Positions 9,172 through 19,465 are shown, counted from the stretch's first letter. The stretch is DNA of 64,000 nt from Pseudomonas fluorescens (GCF_001708445.1 NZ_CP015637.1:4403001-4467000); one strand, 5' to 3'. A program made the numbers and translations. The notes: generated by a model from the letters alone, not told the origin.

Positions 9172-10233
9172 ATGTGTGTTCGCCACCCGCGCCAGGCGAT
9201 TTTCTGCCTGATCCCGCCTTACATCCTCGACCAGATCGCGCGTAACGGTAATAAAACGCAACGGGACGTCGCGCTACGTACCCGCGCCAAGGACAGCACG
9301 TTCCGCTCGTTGCGCATGGTCGCCGAGCCCGCTCATGGCCCGGCCCGTATGGCCTTGGCCATGGGCGCCGGCAAACGGCGTTCGATCTACGGCGCCGAGG
9401 GCACGGATAGCCTGCCAGGCAAGCTGATCCGCGGCGAAGGGCAGCCCGCCAGCGGCGATGCGGCGGTAGACGAAGCTTATGACGGTTTGGGCGCCACGTT
9501 CGATTTTTTTGACCAGGTCTTCGACCGCAACTCCATCGACGATGCCGGTATGGCGCTGGACGCGACCGTGCATTTTGGCCAGAACTACAACAATGCGTTC
9601 TGGAACTCGACCCAGATGGTGTTTGGTGATGGCGATCAGCAATTATTCAACCGGTTCACGATCGCGCTTGATGTGATTGGCCATGAATTGGCCCACGGCG
9701 TGACCGAGGATGAAGCCAAGCTGATGTATTTCAATCAATCCGGCGCCTTGAACGAGTCGTTGTCGGATGTGTTTGGCTCGCTGATCAAACAGTACTCGTT
9801 GCAGCAGAAGGCGCAAGATGCCGATTGGTTGATCGGCAAAGGGTTGTTTACCGACAAGATCAAAGGCATTGCGCTGCGCTCGATGAAAGCACCCGGTACT
9901 GCCTTTGACGACAAGTTGCTGGGCAAGGACCCACAACCGGGGCATATGGATGATTTCGTACAGACTTACGAGGACAATGGCGGGGTGCATATCAATTCTG
10001 GCATTCCCAACCATGCGTTCTATCAGGTGGCCACGAAGCTGGGTGGGTTTGCCTGGGAACGTGCGGGGCGGATCTGGTATGACGCATTGCGCGATGCGCG
10101 CTTGCGGCCGAACTCAGGGTTCCTGCGCTTCGCGCGGATTACCTACGATATCGCCGGTCGACTGTATGGCGCGAACAAGGATGAGCAGAAGGCGGTCAAG
10201 GAGGGCTGGAAAGCAGTTGGCATTCATGTGTGA
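9172..10233 (+). CDS. Protealysin-like M4 metalloprotease
   Basis: A 353-residue member of the thermolysin family. The zinc-site motif HELAH is at residues 171-175, Glu195 is in NESLSD, and the second catalytic His273 is in GGVHINSGIPN. The short propeptide has IPPYIL (residues 14-19), the mark of protealysin-like proteases. There is no signal peptide, also typical of protealysins, which act inside the cell or are released by another route. AAGGAG precedes the ATG. It is followed 28 bp downstream by a small gene like the emfourin inhibitor, as in Serratia. Confidence 0.92.
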   Translation: MCVRHPRQAIFCLIPPYILDQIARNGNKTQRDVALRTRAKDSTFRSLRMVAEPAHGPARMALAMGAGKRRSIYGAEGTDSLPGKLIRGEGQPASGDAAVDEAYDGLGATFDFFDQVFDRNSIDDAGMALDATVHFGQNYNNAFWNSTQMVFGDGDQQLFNRFTIALDVIGHELAHGVTEDEAKLMYFNQSGALNESLSDVFGSLIKQYSLQQKAQDADWLIGKGLFTDKIKGIALRSMKAPGTAFDDKLLGKDPQPGHMDDFVQTYEDNGGVHINSGIPNHAFYQVATKLGGFAWERAGRIWYDALRDARLRPNSGFLRFARITYDIAGRLYGANKDEQKAVKEGWKAVGIHV

Positions 10234-10261
10234 CAAACCGCCTGTGCGGTGAGGAGCAGCC

Positions 10262-10567
10262 ATGCAAATTTCGATCAAGGAAAACGGCGGGCCGGCGTTT
10301 TTTCCGGGGCTGGCCAAACCTCGTACGGTGCAGCTGGACACGCTGCCCGAGCCGGACCAGCAGGAATTGCGGCAACTGATCGAGGCGTCAAACTTCTTTG
10401 AGTTGCCGCAAAGCACCGCGCCAGAACCCGGCAACCCAAGCCAGGTGCATTACACGTTGACCGTGACGGAAGGCGAGCGTGAGCACACGGTCTGCGTGCT
10501 GGCGCCGGTGAAGTCGCAGGCGCTGGATGGGCTGGTGCAGTGTGTGCGGCGGCATATTCGCTGTTGA
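10262..10567 (+). CDS. Emfourin-like inhibitor of the adjacent M4 protease
   Basis: A 101-residue soluble protein without a signal peptide, starting MQISIKENGGPAFFPGLAKP. Its size, position directly after a protealysin-like gene and composition match emfourin (M4in), a slow tight-binding protein inhibitor encoded with protealysin in Serratia. Its job would be to hold the intracellular protease inactive. A good ribosome-binding site (GAGGAGC) precedes the ATG. The assignment is mainly from context and overall similarity as I remember it. Confidence 0.72.
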   Translation: MQISIKENGGPAFFPGLAKPRTVQLDTLPEPDQQELRQLIEASNFFELPQSTAPEPGNPSQVHYTLTVTEGEREHTVCVLAPVKSQALDGLVQCVRRHIRC

Positions 10568-10591
10568 GGCAGGTTCAGGGCCTGCCCGAAC

Positions 10592-11983
10592 TTACTTTCG
10601 ATCCAGCCAAACGGTCTGCGCGTTGCAGAACTCGCGCACGCCAAAGTGCGACAACTCGCGACCGAAGCCGCTCTTCTTCACGCCACCAAACGCCACCCGA
10701 GGGTCGGAGACGCTGAAAGCATTCACGAAGATCCCGCCGGTTTCCAGCTGGTTCGCAATGTCGCGGGCCTTGGCTGAATCCCTGGTGAAGATGCTCGCGG
10801 TGAGGCCGAACTCGCTGTCATTGGCCAGGGCCACGGCATGGTCGGCGTCGCGGGCGGTGATGATCGAGGCCACGGGGCCGAACAGTTCCTCTTTGAACGA
10901 GGTCATCTGGTCGGTGACGTCGGCCAGTACGGTCGGCGCATAGTAGTTGCCGGCGCCGGCTACTTTGTCGCCGCCCAGCAGCAGGGTCGCGCCTTGCGCC
11001 AGGGTCGCCTGGACCTGGGCGTGCAGTTCGTCGCGCAGGTCGAAGCGGGCCATGGGGCCGACGTAGGTGGCGGTCGAGGTCGGGTCGCCCGTCACCAGGG
11101 CACGGCTGGCTTCGACAAACTTGGCGGTGAAGGCCTCCACCACACCCGCTTCGACGATCAGGCGCTTGGCCGCGGCGCAGACTTGGCCGCTGTTCTGGAA
11201 GCGGCCGATCACGGCGGCCTGGACGGCGGCATCGAGGTCGGCATCGTTGAGCACGATGAACGGGTCGGAACCGCCCAATTCCAGTACGCATTTCTTCAGC
11301 GCGGCACCGGCCTGGGAGCCGATGGCCATGCCGGCACGCACGCTGCCGGTGAGGGTGATGGCGGCGATGCGCGGGTCGGCGATGGCTTTTGACACGCCTT
11401 CCTGGGTCACATTGAGCACTTCGAACAAGCCTTCGGCGAAGCCGGCTTTGTCGAACGCGGCTTTCATCAGGTAGGCGCTGCCCATGACATTCGGCGCGTG
11501 TTTGAGCACGTAGGTGTTGCCGGCGAGCAGCGTCGGCACCGCGCCGCGCAGGACTTGCCACACCGGGAAGTTCCACGGCATCACGGCCAGGATCGGGCCC
11601 AGCGGGCGGTATTCGATATGGGCGGTGCCGTTGTCTACCAGGGTCGGTTCCGGGGCGAGCATGGCCGGGCCGTGGGCGGCGTACCACTCGCTGAGCTGGG
11701 CGCATTTCTCGATTTCGGCACGGGCCTGGACGATGGGTTTGCCCATTTCCAAGGTGATCATCTGTGCCATCTCTTCGGCTTGATCACGCAGGGCAGCGGC
11801 CAGGGCCAGCAACAGGGCCGAGCGCTCGCTGACCGGCTGGCGGCGCCAGGTGCGGAAGGCGTGGGTGGCACGGTTGAGGGCGGCGTCCAACTGGGCTTCG
11901 GTTTCGTAGGGGTAGCTGCCGACCGTCGCCCCGGTAGTGGGGCTGATCGACAGGGCGTGGGTCTGGTGGGTGATAGCGTTCAT
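10592..11983 (-). CDS. NAD(P)-dependent aldehyde dehydrogenase, succinate-semialdehyde type
   Basis: 463 residues. The catalytic Cys is in NSGQVCAAAKRLI and the general-base Glu in LELGGSDPFIV; the cofactor-binding segment MPWNFPVW is also present. The overall sequence resembles Sad/YneI-type succinate-semialdehyde dehydrogenases, which feed 4-aminobutyrate carbon into the TCA cycle. It is divergent from a LysR gene that probably controls it. Other short aldehydes are possible substrates. Confidence 0.87.
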   Translation of the reverse strand: MNAITHQTHALSISPTTGATVGSYPYETEAQLDAALNRATHAFRTWRRQPVSERSALLLALAAALRDQAEEMAQMITLEMGKPIVQARAEIEKCAQLSEWYAAHGPAMLAPEPTLVDNGTAHIEYRPLGPILAVMPWNFPVWQVLRGAVPTLLAGNTYVLKHAPNVMGSAYLMKAAFDKAGFAEGLFEVLNVTQEGVSKAIADPRIAAITLTGSVRAGMAIGSQAGAALKKCVLELGGSDPFIVLNDADLDAAVQAAVIGRFQNSGQVCAAAKRLIVEAGVVEAFTAKFVEASRALVTGDPTSTATYVGPMARFDLRDELHAQVQATLAQGATLLLGGDKVAGAGNYYAPTVLADVTDQMTSFKEELFGPVASIITARDADHAVALANDSEFGLTASIFTRDSAKARDIANQLETGGIFVNAFSVSDPRVAFGGVKKSGFGRELSHFGVREFCNAQTVWLDRK

Positions 11984-12086
11984 GGCACCGTCCGGCTGAA
12001 TGAGTGGATTGGGGTCAGCCTACGGGGCTGCATCTTTTCTGGAAACTGAATAATATTGAGCAATACATTCACGATTGGAGAATGAT

Positions 12087-12980
12087 TTGGATCTGGTGCA
12101 GCTGGAAATCTTCAAGGCCGTTGCCGAGCAAGGCAGCATCAGTGCCGCGGCGCAGTTGATTCATCGGGTGCCGTCGAACCTGACCACGCGCATCAAGCAA
12201 CTGGAGCAGGATCTGGGCGTGGAATTATTCATCCGCGAGAAAAGCCGCCTGCGCCTGTCGCCAGCCGGGTGGAACTTCCTTGGCTATGCGCGGCGCATTC
12301 TTGACCTGGTGCAGGAAGCCCGCGCGACGGTGGCGGGGGAGGAGCCCCAGGGGGCATTTGCCCTCGGTTCGCTGGAGAGCACGGCCGCGGTGCGCATTCC
12401 GGCGTTACTGGCGGCGTACAACCAGAAGCACGCCAAGGTCGAGCTGGACCTGAGCACCGGGCCGTCCGGGACGATGATCGAAGGCGTGTTGTCGGGACGC
12501 CTGGCGGCGGCGTTTGTGGATGGGCCGGTATTGCATGCCACCCTGGAAGGCGTGGCGGTGTTCGAGGAAGAGATGGTGGTGATTGCGCCGTTGCAGCATG
12601 CGCCGATCACCCGCGGGCAGGATGTGAACGGGGAAAGTATCTATACCTTTCGCTCCAACTGTTCCTACCGGCACCATTTCGAGCGGTGGTTCTCACAGGA
12701 TGGCGCGGTGCCGGGCCGCATCTTCGAGATGGAGTCCTACCACGGCATGCTCGCCTGCGTCAGTGCCGGGGCCGGCCTGGCGCTGATGCCGCGCAGCATG
12801 CTGGAAAGCATGCCGGGGTTTACCACGGTGAGCGTGTGGCCGCTGACGGACAGTTTCCGCCTGTTGCACACCTGGCTGATCTGGCGACGGGGCACGGTGT
12901 CGCAGAGTTTGAACAGTTTTGTGAAGTTGCTGGAGGAGCGCGGCCACTGTAGGCGCGAGCTTGCTCGCGAAGGTCGTTAA
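12087..12980 (+). CDS. LysR-family transcriptional regulator
   Basis: About 297 residues. The N-terminal winged helix-turn-helix ([20 protein letters not shown]...) is followed by a LysR effector-binding domain. I prefer the TTG at 12087, with GGAG six bases upstream; another TTG lies at 12075. It is divergent from the aldehyde dehydrogenase, the usual arrangement for an activator of the neighbouring gene. Oddly, the last ten or so residues ([10 protein letters not shown]) are encoded by a REP element, which also supplies the stop codon. Confidence 0.88.
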   Translation: MDLVQLEIFKAVAEQGSISAAAQLIHRVPSNLTTRIKQLEQDLGVELFIREKSRLRLSPAGWNFLGYARRILDLVQEARATVAGEEPQGAFALGSLESTAAVRIPALLAAYNQKHAKVELDLSTGPSGTMIEGVLSGRLAAAFVDGPVLHATLEGVAVFEEEMVVIAPLQHAPITRGQDVNGESIYTFRSNCSYRHHFERWFSQDGAVPGRIFEMESYHGMLACVSAGAGLALMPRSMLESMPGFTTVSVWPLTDSFRLLHTWLIWRRGTVSQSLNSFVKLLEERGHCRRELAREGR

Positions 12981-13047
12981 CGATAACGCGGGCATTCTGG
13001 ATAAACGCGGTGTCCCTGCGTTTTTCGCGAGCAAGCTCGCTCCTACC
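12949..13047. repeat. REPIN (paired inverted REP elements, TGTAGG-GCGAGCTTGCTCGC type)
   Basis: Two inverted REP units: TGTAGGCGCGAGCTTGCTCG from 12949 and its inverted partner CGCGAGCAAGCTCGCTCCTA at about 13026-13045, separated by some 55 bp. This is the GAGC-AAGCTCGC REP family of P. fluorescens. The left unit lies inside the 3' end of the LysR gene. Such elements are mobilised by RAYT transposases; none is encoded here. Confidence 0.88.
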
Positions 13048-13061
13048 ACTGCGGGTCGTGT

Positions 13062-13271
13062 TCAGCCGCCGAATTGCAGGGTGCCCATGGCCAGTTTCGC
13101 CATGAGTGCCGTCGCGCCCAACTGCACCAGCCACAACGCCAGGCCACCCAGGAACACTCCCAGCGCCACTTGCAGCACCAGGCTTTTCTGGCGATTGGCT
13201 TGCGGCGCGCGCGGAGCGAAGTACTCCTGGTCGTCGGGATCGGCGTGCAGGTTCAGGTCGTCGTTTTTCAT
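13062..13271 (-). CDS. Small single-pass membrane protein
   Basis: 69 residues: a charged N-terminal half (MKNDDLNLHADPDDQEYFAP) and one membrane segment near residues 35-58. I chose the ATG at 13271 because the sequence from there reads naturally; the frame reaches 13295. The function is unknown. It lies between a REPIN and the aminotransferase terminator, probably as its own unit. Confidence 0.6.
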   Translation of the reverse strand: MKNDDLNLHADPDDQEYFAPRAPQANRQKSLVLQVALGVFLGGLALWLVQLGATALMAKLAMGTLQFGG

Positions 13272-13344
13272 AGGGCTCTCACAGCAAAAGGGCAATCGGT
13301 GCTCAGTCTAGGGGAGCAGGGTATTTTCCGACAGGCATTAAAAA

Positions 13345-13362
13345 GGGAAGCCACGGCTTCCC
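13345..13362 (-). terminator. Terminator of the aminotransferase gene
   Basis: A perfect 8-bp stem GGGAAGCC/GGCTTCCC with a 2-base loop. On the minus strand it is followed by a run of five T. It lies 20 bases after the stop codon of the minus-strand aminotransferase. Confidence 0.85.
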
Positions 13363-13382
13363 TTCGTATAACGCCGTCAGGC

Positions 13383-14579
13383 TTATAGAACCTGAACAAT
13401 CGCCTTTGTTACCGCACCGATGTTCGACTGGTTCAACGCCGCCACACAGATACGCCCGGTGTCCAGCGCGTAAATACCAAACTCGGTGCGCAAGCGGGTG
13501 ACTTGCTCCACGGTCAGGCCCGAGTAGGAGAACATCCCACGCTGGCGGCCGACGAAGCTGAAGTCGTGGCCCGGAGCAGCCTTGGCCAGCTCGGCCACCA
13601 TTTGCTCACGCATGCCACGGATGCGCAGGCGCATTTCGGCCAGCTCGGCTTCCCACTGGGCACGCAGTTCAGGGTTGTTCAGCACCGCCGCCACGATCGC
13701 TGCGCCGTGGGTCGGCGGGTTGGAGTAGTTGGTGCGGATCACGCGCTTGACCTGGGACAGGATGCGCGCGCTTTCTTCCTTGGACTCGCTGACGATCGAC
13801 AGTGCGCCCACGCGTTCGCCATACAGGGAGAACGACTTGGAGAACGAGCTGGAGACAAAGAAGGTCAGGCCGGATTCCGCGAACAGGCGCACGGCAGCGG
13901 CGTCTTCGTGGATGCCGTCGCCAAAGCCCTGGTAAGCCATATCGAGGAACGGCACCAGGTTCTTGGCCTTGACCACGTCCAGCACTTGCTGCCAGTCAGC
14001 CGGGCTCAGGTCGACGCCGGTCGGGTTGTGGCAGCAGGCGTGCAGCACCACGATGGACTGCGGCGGCAGGGCGTTGAGGTCTTCGAGCAGGCCGGCACGG
14101 TTCACGTCGTGGGTGGCGGCGTCGTAGTAGCGGTAGGTCTGCACCGGGAAACCGGCTTTTTCGAACAGTGCCTGGTGGTTTTCCCAGCTGGGGTCGCTGA
14201 TGGCAACCACGGCATTGGGCAGCAGTTGCTTGAGGAAGTCGGCGCCGATTCTCAGGGCACCGGTACCGCCGACGGCTTGCGCGGTGATGACGCGGCCGGC
14301 GCCCAGCAGTGGCGAATCAGCGCCAAACAGCAGTTTTTGCACGGCCTGGTCGTAGGCCACGATGCCGTCGATCGGCAAGTAGCCACGGGCAGCGTGTTGC
14401 GCCACGCGAATGGCTTCCGCTTCGGCAACGGCACGCAGGAGTGGAATCTTCCCCTCCTCGTTGCAGTAAACGCCCACGCCAAGGTTGACCTTGGTGGTTC
14501 GTGTATCGGCGTTGAATGCTTCGTTGAGGCCCAGGATAGGATCGCGTGGTGCCATTTCGACAGCGGAGAACAGGCTCAT
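13383..14579 (-). CDS. Aspartate/aromatic amino acid aminotransferase (class I, PLP)
   Basis: 398 residues. The PLP lysine lies in SSSFSKSFSLYGERVGAL, and the ACCHNPTG and ANLGVGVY-like segments typical of the AspC/TyrB subgroup are visible. It transfers the amino group between 2-oxoglutarate and aspartate or aromatic 2-oxo acids. The reading frame extends to 14714, but the family begins at MSLFSAVEMAPRDPILGL (14579). It is divergent from uvrB, the usual neighbour in Pseudomonas. Aspartate versus aromatic preference cannot be set from sequence alone. Confidence 0.9.
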   Translation of the reverse strand: MSLFSAVEMAPRDPILGLNEAFNADTRTTKVNLGVGVYCNEEGKIPLLRAVAEAEAIRVAQHAARGYLPIDGIVAYDQAVQKLLFGADSPLLGAGRVITAQAVGGTGALRIGADFLKQLLPNAVVAISDPSWENHQALFEKAGFPVQTYRYYDAATHDVNRAGLLEDLNALPPQSIVVLHACCHNPTGVDLSPADWQQVLDVVKAKNLVPFLDMAYQGFGDGIHEDAAAVRLFAESGLTFFVSSSFSKSFSLYGERVGALSIVSESKEESARILSQVKRVIRTNYSNPPTHGAAIVAAVLNNPELRAQWEAELAEMRLRIRGMREQMVAELAKAAPGHDFSFVGRQRGMFSYSGLTVEQVTRLRTEFGIYALDTGRICVAALNQSNIGAVTKAIVQVL

Positions 14580-14923
14580 TTTTGCGGCAGCTCTATGGGG
14601 GAAAGGAGGGACGTGTCGCGCTCCAGCCGAATGCACTAGAGCGGTGCACAAACGGGGAGCTAGTATAGAGGCCATCACGCCTGAGGGCGACAGCCGAAAC
14701 GGCTTTTCGGCCAAGTTTTTCGGTTTATTTGCCGACCGTTAGTCTTATTGCAACATTGGGGGGAAGGGCCATGTAGGAGGATTACCTTGAAACCCATCAC
14801 ATTCGCCACCACTTCTACAGCTATCATGGTTTTTTCCTGCAACCTGCGATGAGAATTCGCGGGTTGCTGAGCTATTTCGTCCTCGGCGGTTGTCAGCCTG
14901 GGGTGACTTGAAAGAGGTACGTT
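14580..14923. other. Divergent intergenic region aminotransferase/uvrB
   Basis: 344 bp holding both promoters. I looked for a LexA box (CTGT-N8-ACAG) for uvrB and found none that fits well. No repeat or RNA gene was seen. Confidence 0.4.
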
Positions 14924-16939
14924 ATGTCGGATTTCCAGCTCGTCACCCGCTTTGAACCCGCCGGCGACCAGCCCGAAGCGATTCGCTTGATGGTCGAAGG
15001 CATCGAGGCCGGCCTGGCGCACCAGACGCTGCTCGGGGTGACCGGTTCGGGCAAGACCTTCAGCATTGCCAACGTGATCGCGCAGGTGAACCGCCCGACC
15101 TTGGTGCTGGCGCCGAACAAGACCCTGGCCGCGCAATTGTATGGCGAGTTCAAGGCGTTCTTCCCGAACAACGCGGTGGAGTACTTCGTTTCCTATTACG
15201 ACTACTACCAGCCCGAAGCCTACGTGCCGTCCTCCGATACCTTTATCGAGAAGGATGCGTCGATCAACGACCATATCGAGCAGATGCGGTTGTCGGCGAC
15301 CAAGGCGCTGCTGGAGCGCAAGGACGCGATCATCGTTACCACGGTGTCGTGCATCTACGGCCTGGGCAGCCCGGAAACCTACTTGAAGATGGTGCTGCAC
15401 GTCGATCGCGGTGACAAACTTGACCAGCGTGAACTGCTGCGTCGCCTGACGAGCCTGCAATACACACGCAACGACATGGACTTTGCCCGCGCCACCTTTC
15501 GCGTGCGCGGCGATGTGATCGACATCTACCCGGCCGAATCTGACCTGGAAGCGATCCGCATCGAGCTGTTTGACGATGAAGTCGAGAGCCTGTCGGCGTT
15601 CGACCCGTTGACCGGCGAGGTGATCCGCAAACTGCCGCGCTTCACCTTTTATCCGAAAAGCCACTATGTGACCCCGCGCGAGACGTTGATGGGCGCCATC
15701 GAGGGCATCAAGGTCGAGTTGGCCGAGCGCCTTGAGTACCTGCGCGCCAACAATAAGCTGGTGGAAGCCCAGCGCCTTGAACAGCGCACCCGCTTCGACC
15801 TGGAGATGATCCTCGAGTTGGGCTACTGCAACGGCATCGAAAACTACTCGCGCTACCTCTCGGGCCGCGAATCCGGGGCGCCGCCGCCGACCCTCTACGA
15901 CTACCTGCCGCCCGATGCGCTGCTGGTGATCGACGAATCCCACGTCAGCGTGCCGCAAGTGGGCGCCATGTATAAGGGCGACCGCTCGCGCAAGGAAACC
16001 TTGGTGGAATACGGTTTCCGCCTGCCGTCGGCGCTGGATAACCGGCCGATGCGCTTCGATGAGTGGGAAAGTATCAGCCCCCAGACCATTTTCGTGTCGG
16101 CGACACCGGGGAACTACGAGGCCGAGCATGCCGGCCGCGTGATCGAGCAACTGGTGCGCCCGACAGGCCTGGTGGACCCACAGATCGAAATCCGCCCGGC
16201 GTTGACCCAGGTTGACGATCTGCTCTCGGAAATCACCAAGCGCGTGGCCCTGGAAGAGCGGGTGCTGGTCACCACGCTGACCAAGCGCATGTCCGAAGAC
16301 TTGACCGACTACCTGGCCGACCACGGCGTACGGGTGCGTTACCTGCACTCGGACATCGACACCGTGGAGCGCGTGGAGATCATCCGCGACCTGCGCCTGG
16401 GCACCTTCGATGTATTGGTGGGGATCAACCTGCTGCGTGAGGGCCTGGATATGCCCGAGGTGTCGCTGGTGGCGATCCTGGATGCGGACAAGGAGGGCTT
16501 CCTGCGCTCCGAGCGTTCGCTGATCCAGACCATCGGCCGTGCGGCGCGTAACCTCAATGGTCGGGCGATTCTCTATGCCGATCGTATTACCGGCTCCATG
16601 GAGCGGGCGATCGGCGAGACCGAGCGCCGCCGCGACAAGCAGATCGCCTTTAACCTGGCCAACGGCATTACGCCCAAGGGCGTGTTCAAGGACGTCGCCG
16701 ACATCATGGAAGGTGCCACCGTGCCTGGCTCGCGCAGCAAAAAGCGCAAGGGCATGGCCAAGGCTGCCGAGGAAAGCGCCAAGTACGAAAACGAACTGCG
16801 CTCGCCGAGCGAGATCACCAAGCGGATTCGCCAGCTGGAAGAGAAGATGTACCAGCTGGCGCGGGATCTGGAGTTCGAGGCAGCGGCGCAGACGCGCGAT
16901 GAGATCGGCAAGTTGCGTGAGCGGTTACTGACGGTCTGA
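14924..16939 (+). CDS. uvrB: UvrABC system protein B
   Basis: 671 residues, the normal UvrB length. Walker A GVTGSGKT lies near residues 39-46, the damage-probing β-hairpin follows ([15 protein letters not shown]), then the helicase motifs DESH and IGRAARN, and the C-terminal UVR motif that binds UvrC. It verifies DNA damage delivered by UvrA and loads UvrC in nucleotide excision repair. It stands as a single gene before a REPIN and gltX. Confidence 0.98.
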   Translation: MSDFQLVTRFEPAGDQPEAIRLMVEGIEAGLAHQTLLGVTGSGKTFSIANVIAQVNRPTLVLAPNKTLAAQLYGEFKAFFPNNAVEYFVSYYDYYQPEAYVPSSDTFIEKDASINDHIEQMRLSATKALLERKDAIIVTTVSCIYGLGSPETYLKMVLHVDRGDKLDQRELLRRLTSLQYTRNDMDFARATFRVRGDVIDIYPAESDLEAIRIELFDDEVESLSAFDPLTGEVIRKLPRFTFYPKSHYVTPRETLMGAIEGIKVELAERLEYLRANNKLVEAQRLEQRTRFDLEMILELGYCNGIENYSRYLSGRESGAPPPTLYDYLPPDALLVIDESHVSVPQVGAMYKGDRSRKETLVEYGFRLPSALDNRPMRFDEWESISPQTIFVSATPGNYEAEHAGRVIEQLVRPTGLVDPQIEIRPALTQVDDLLSEITKRVALEERVLVTTLTKRMSEDLTDYLADHGVRVRYLHSDIDTVERVEIIRDLRLGTFDVLVGINLLREGLDMPEVSLVAILDADKEGFLRSERSLIQTIGRAARNLNGRAILYADRITGSMERAIGETERRRDKQIAFNLANGITPKGVFKDVADIMEGATVPGSRSKKRKGMAKAAEESAKYENELRSPSEITKRIRQLEEKMYQLARDLEFEAAAQTRDEIGKLRERLLTV

Positions 16940-16956
16940 TTTGCGCTGACTCAACC

Positions 16957-17047
16957 GGCCTCATCGGGGCAAGCCCCCTCCCACATTTGACTGCATTCTC
17001 ATGCTGAGAACCTGTCCGGTGTGGGAGGGGGCTTGCCCCCGATGGCC
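16957..17047. repeat. REPIN (GTGGGAGGGGGCTTGCCCCC type)
   Basis: An inverted pair: GGGGCAAGCCCCCTCCCACA on the left and TGTGGGAGGGGGCTTGCCCC on the right, about 35 bp apart, with GGCC...GGCC at the outer ends. This is the commonest REP type in P. fluorescens. It lies between uvrB and gltX. Confidence 0.9.
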
Positions 17048-17134
17048 GCGCCTCGGTTTTCCAGAAATCACCCAGGCTGTTACCATTCGCCCCTTGTTTC
17101 AATTTTCAGTTATATCGCCCATTCGAGACCTGCC

Positions 17135-18616
17135 ATGACCACCGTCCGCACGCGCATCGCGCCATCGCCTACTGGGGATCCCCACGTCGGTACTGCCTAC
17201 ATCGCCTTGTTCAACTACTGCTTTGCCAAGCAGCACGGCGGTGAATTCATCCTGCGGATCGAAGACACCGATCAACTGCGTTCGACCCGTGAGTCGGAAC
17301 AGCAGATTTTCGATGCCCTGCGCTGGTTGGGCATTACCTGGTCAGAAGGCCCGGACGTCGGCGGCCCGCATGGCCCGTACCGTCAGAGCGAGCGCAGCGA
17401 CATCTACAAGCAGTACACCCAGCAATTGGTCGACATGGGCCATGCGTTCCCTTGTTTCTGCACCGCCGAAGAGCTCGATCAGATGCGCGCCGAGCAGCAG
17501 GCGCGCGGTGAAACGCCACGTTACGACGGCCGTGCGCTGTTGTTGTCGAAAGAAGAAGTGGCCCGGCGCCTGGCGGCTGGCGAGCCCCATGTGATTCGCA
17601 TGAAGGTGCCGAGCGAAGGCGTGTGCGTGGTGCCGGACATGTTGCGCGGTGACGTCGAGATCCCGTGGGACCGCATGGACATGCAAGTGCTGATGAAGAC
17701 CGACGGCTTGCCGACGTACTTCCTGGCCAACGTTGTCGATGACCACCTGATGGGTATCACCCACGTGCTGCGCGGTGAGGAATGGCTGCCGTCGGCGCCG
17801 AAGTTGATCCTGCTCTACGAATACTTCGGCTGGGAACAACCGCAGCTGTGCTACATGCCGCTGCTGCGTAACCCGGACAAGAGCAAGCTGTCCAAGCGCA
17901 AGAACCCCACCTCGGTGACGTTCTACGAGCGCATGGGCTTTATGCCCGAAGCCATGCTCAACTACCTGGGCCGCATGGGTTGGTCGATGCCGGACGAGCG
18001 CGAGAAGTTCTCGTTGCAGGAAATGGTCGACAACTTCGACCTGTCCCGCGTTTCGCTGGGCGGGCCGATCTTCGATATCGAGAAATTGTCGTGGCTCAAT
18101 GGCCAGTGGCTGCGTGACCTGCCGGTGGAAGAGTTCGCCAGCCGCGTGCAGCAGTGGGCGTTGAACCCCGAATACATGATGAAGATCGCACCGCTGGTGC
18201 AGGGCAGGGTGGAGACGTTCAGCCAGGTCGCACCGTTGGCCAGCTTCTTCTTTGCCGGTGGCGTGAGCCCGGATGCCAAGCTGTTTGAATCCAAGAAGCT
18301 TTCCGGTGACCAGGTTCGCCAGTTGATGCAGTTGATCCTGTGGAAGCTCGAAAGCCTGCGCCAGTGGGAGAAGGAGGCGATTACCGCGACGATTCAGGCG
18401 GTGGTTGAATCCCTCGAACTGAAATTGCGCGACGCCATGCCGCTGATGTTCGCCGCGATCACCGGCCAGGCCAGTTCGGTGTCGGTGCTTGATGCGATGG
18501 AAATTCTTGGCCCGGACCTGACGCGTTTCCGTCTACGCCAAGCCCTTGATTTGCTTGGTGGTGTGTCGAAGAAAGAAAACAAGGAATGGGAAAAGCTGCT
18601 GGGCGCTATCGCCTGA
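17135..18616 (+). CDS. gltX: Glutamate–tRNA ligase
   Basis: 493 residues. The class I HIGH-type motif is in [14 protein letters not shown], the KMSKS-type motif is SKLSKRK, and the anticodon-binding domain is at the C-terminus. It charges tRNA-Glu, which also feeds haem synthesis in this phylum through glutamyl-tRNA. An in-frame extension to 17021 overlaps the REPIN and is not expected to be translated. Genes for tRNA-Glu, its own substrate, follow directly. Confidence 0.98.
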   Translation: MTTVRTRIAPSPTGDPHVGTAYIALFNYCFAKQHGGEFILRIEDTDQLRSTRESEQQIFDALRWLGITWSEGPDVGGPHGPYRQSERSDIYKQYTQQLVDMGHAFPCFCTAEELDQMRAEQQARGETPRYDGRALLLSKEEVARRLAAGEPHVIRMKVPSEGVCVVPDMLRGDVEIPWDRMDMQVLMKTDGLPTYFLANVVDDHLMGITHVLRGEEWLPSAPKLILLYEYFGWEQPQLCYMPLLRNPDKSKLSKRKNPTSVTFYERMGFMPEAMLNYLGRMGWSMPDEREKFSLQEMVDNFDLSRVSLGGPIFDIEKLSWLNGQWLRDLPVEEFASRVQQWALNPEYMMKIAPLVQGRVETFSQVAPLASFFFAGGVSPDAKLFESKKLSGDQVRQLMQLILWKLESLRQWEKEAITATIQAVVESLELKLRDAMPLMFAAITGQASSVSVLDAMEILGPDLTRFRLRQALDLLGGVSKKENKEWEKLLGAIA

Positions 18617-18633
18617 GTCAGCTGCTGTAGCGG

Positions 18634-18659
18634 CCAAACCCCGGTTTTCCGGGGTTTGT
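18634..18659 (+). terminator. gltX terminator
   Basis: A stem AAACCCCGG/CCGGGGTTT with a short TTTT-containing loop, followed by TTTGTC. It lies about 20 bases after the gltX stop codon and before the tRNA promoter. Confidence 0.75.
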
Positions 18660-18713
18660 CTGGTAAGTGATTGTTATCCCGGCAAAAATTTTTAGAAATT
18701 GTTGAAAATAAAT

Positions 18714-18742
18714 TTGACACCTTTCTAAAGCGCCATTAAGAT
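18714..18742 (+). promoter_or_regulatory. Sigma-70 promoter of the tRNA-Ala/Glu cluster
   Basis: TTGACA (18714-18719), a 17-base spacer and TAAGAT (18737-18742). A GC-rich stretch follows the -10 box, as in stringently controlled stable-RNA promoters. Confidence 0.85.
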
Positions 18743-18763
18743 TCGCCCCGTCCTCACCGATGA

Positions 18764-18839
<76 letters not shown>

Positions 18840-18929
18840 ATTTACAGGTCCAAGGTTCCGGCCACACCGTCCTTGGATCGATCAGGTCTGGTTTCAAGAT
18901 CAGCCTGGTCAGTTGTACAGAAGGTTTGT

Positions 18930-19005
18930 GTCCCCTTCGTCTAGTGGCCTAGGACACCGCCCTTTCACGGCGGTAACAGGGGTTCGAGTCCCCTAGGGGA
19001 CGCCA
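18930..19005 (+). tRNA. tRNA-Glu (TTC), copy 1
   Basis: 76 nt with encoded CCA. The anticodon arm CCGCC-CTTTCAC-GGCGG gives anticodon TTC. It is probably co-transcribed with the upstream tRNA-Ala. Confidence 0.96.
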
Positions 19006-19054
19006 GTTTCAACAAGCAGTTCGAAAGGTCTGCTGCGCCGCCAGGCGAAAAATC

Positions 19055-19130
<76 letters not shown>

Positions 19131-19220
19131 ATTTACAGGTCCAAGGTTCCGGCCACACCGTCCTTGGATCGATCAGGTCTGGTTTCAAGATCAGCCTGGT
19201 CAGTTGTACAGAAGGTTTGT

Positions 19221-19296
19221 GTCCCCTTCGTCTAGTGGCCTAGGACACCGCCCTTTCACGGCGGTAACAGGGGTTCGAGTCCCCTAGGGGACGCCA
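19221..19296 (+). tRNA. tRNA-Glu (TTC), copy 2
   Basis: Identical to the copy at 18930, with anticodon TTC and encoded CCA. Confidence 0.96.
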
Positions 19297-19301
19297 CGAT
19301 T

Positions 19302-19356
19302 ACCCGCTTTGCGGGATTTTTAAGGGTCATTCAATTATTGAATGGCCCTTTTGTTT
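19302..19356 (+). terminator. Terminator(s) of the tRNA cluster
   Basis: Two stem-loops in series: ACCCGCTTTGCGGG followed by TTTTT, then AAGGGTCATTCA/TGAATGGCCCTT followed by TTGTTTG. Both lie directly after the last tRNA. Confidence 0.85.
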
Positions 19357-19465
19357 GTCTGGCGTTTGGGTTTCTGCCCTCTGGCCTGTTCTATTTGCCC
19401 TGACTCTTATTCCAACGTTTTGCAGGCGGCCGGTTCGGACGGGCGGTCATGCTTCTCGCTTGCGA

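Noticed and set aside
14580..14923. LexA/SOS box for uvrB
   Set aside because: No CTGT-N8-ACAG match of acceptable quality was seen.
14675..16348. Long antisense reading frame opposite uvrB (557 codons)
   Set aside because: GC-rich Pseudomonas genes often leave long open antisense frames. The product is unlike any protein I know and uvrB is unambiguous.
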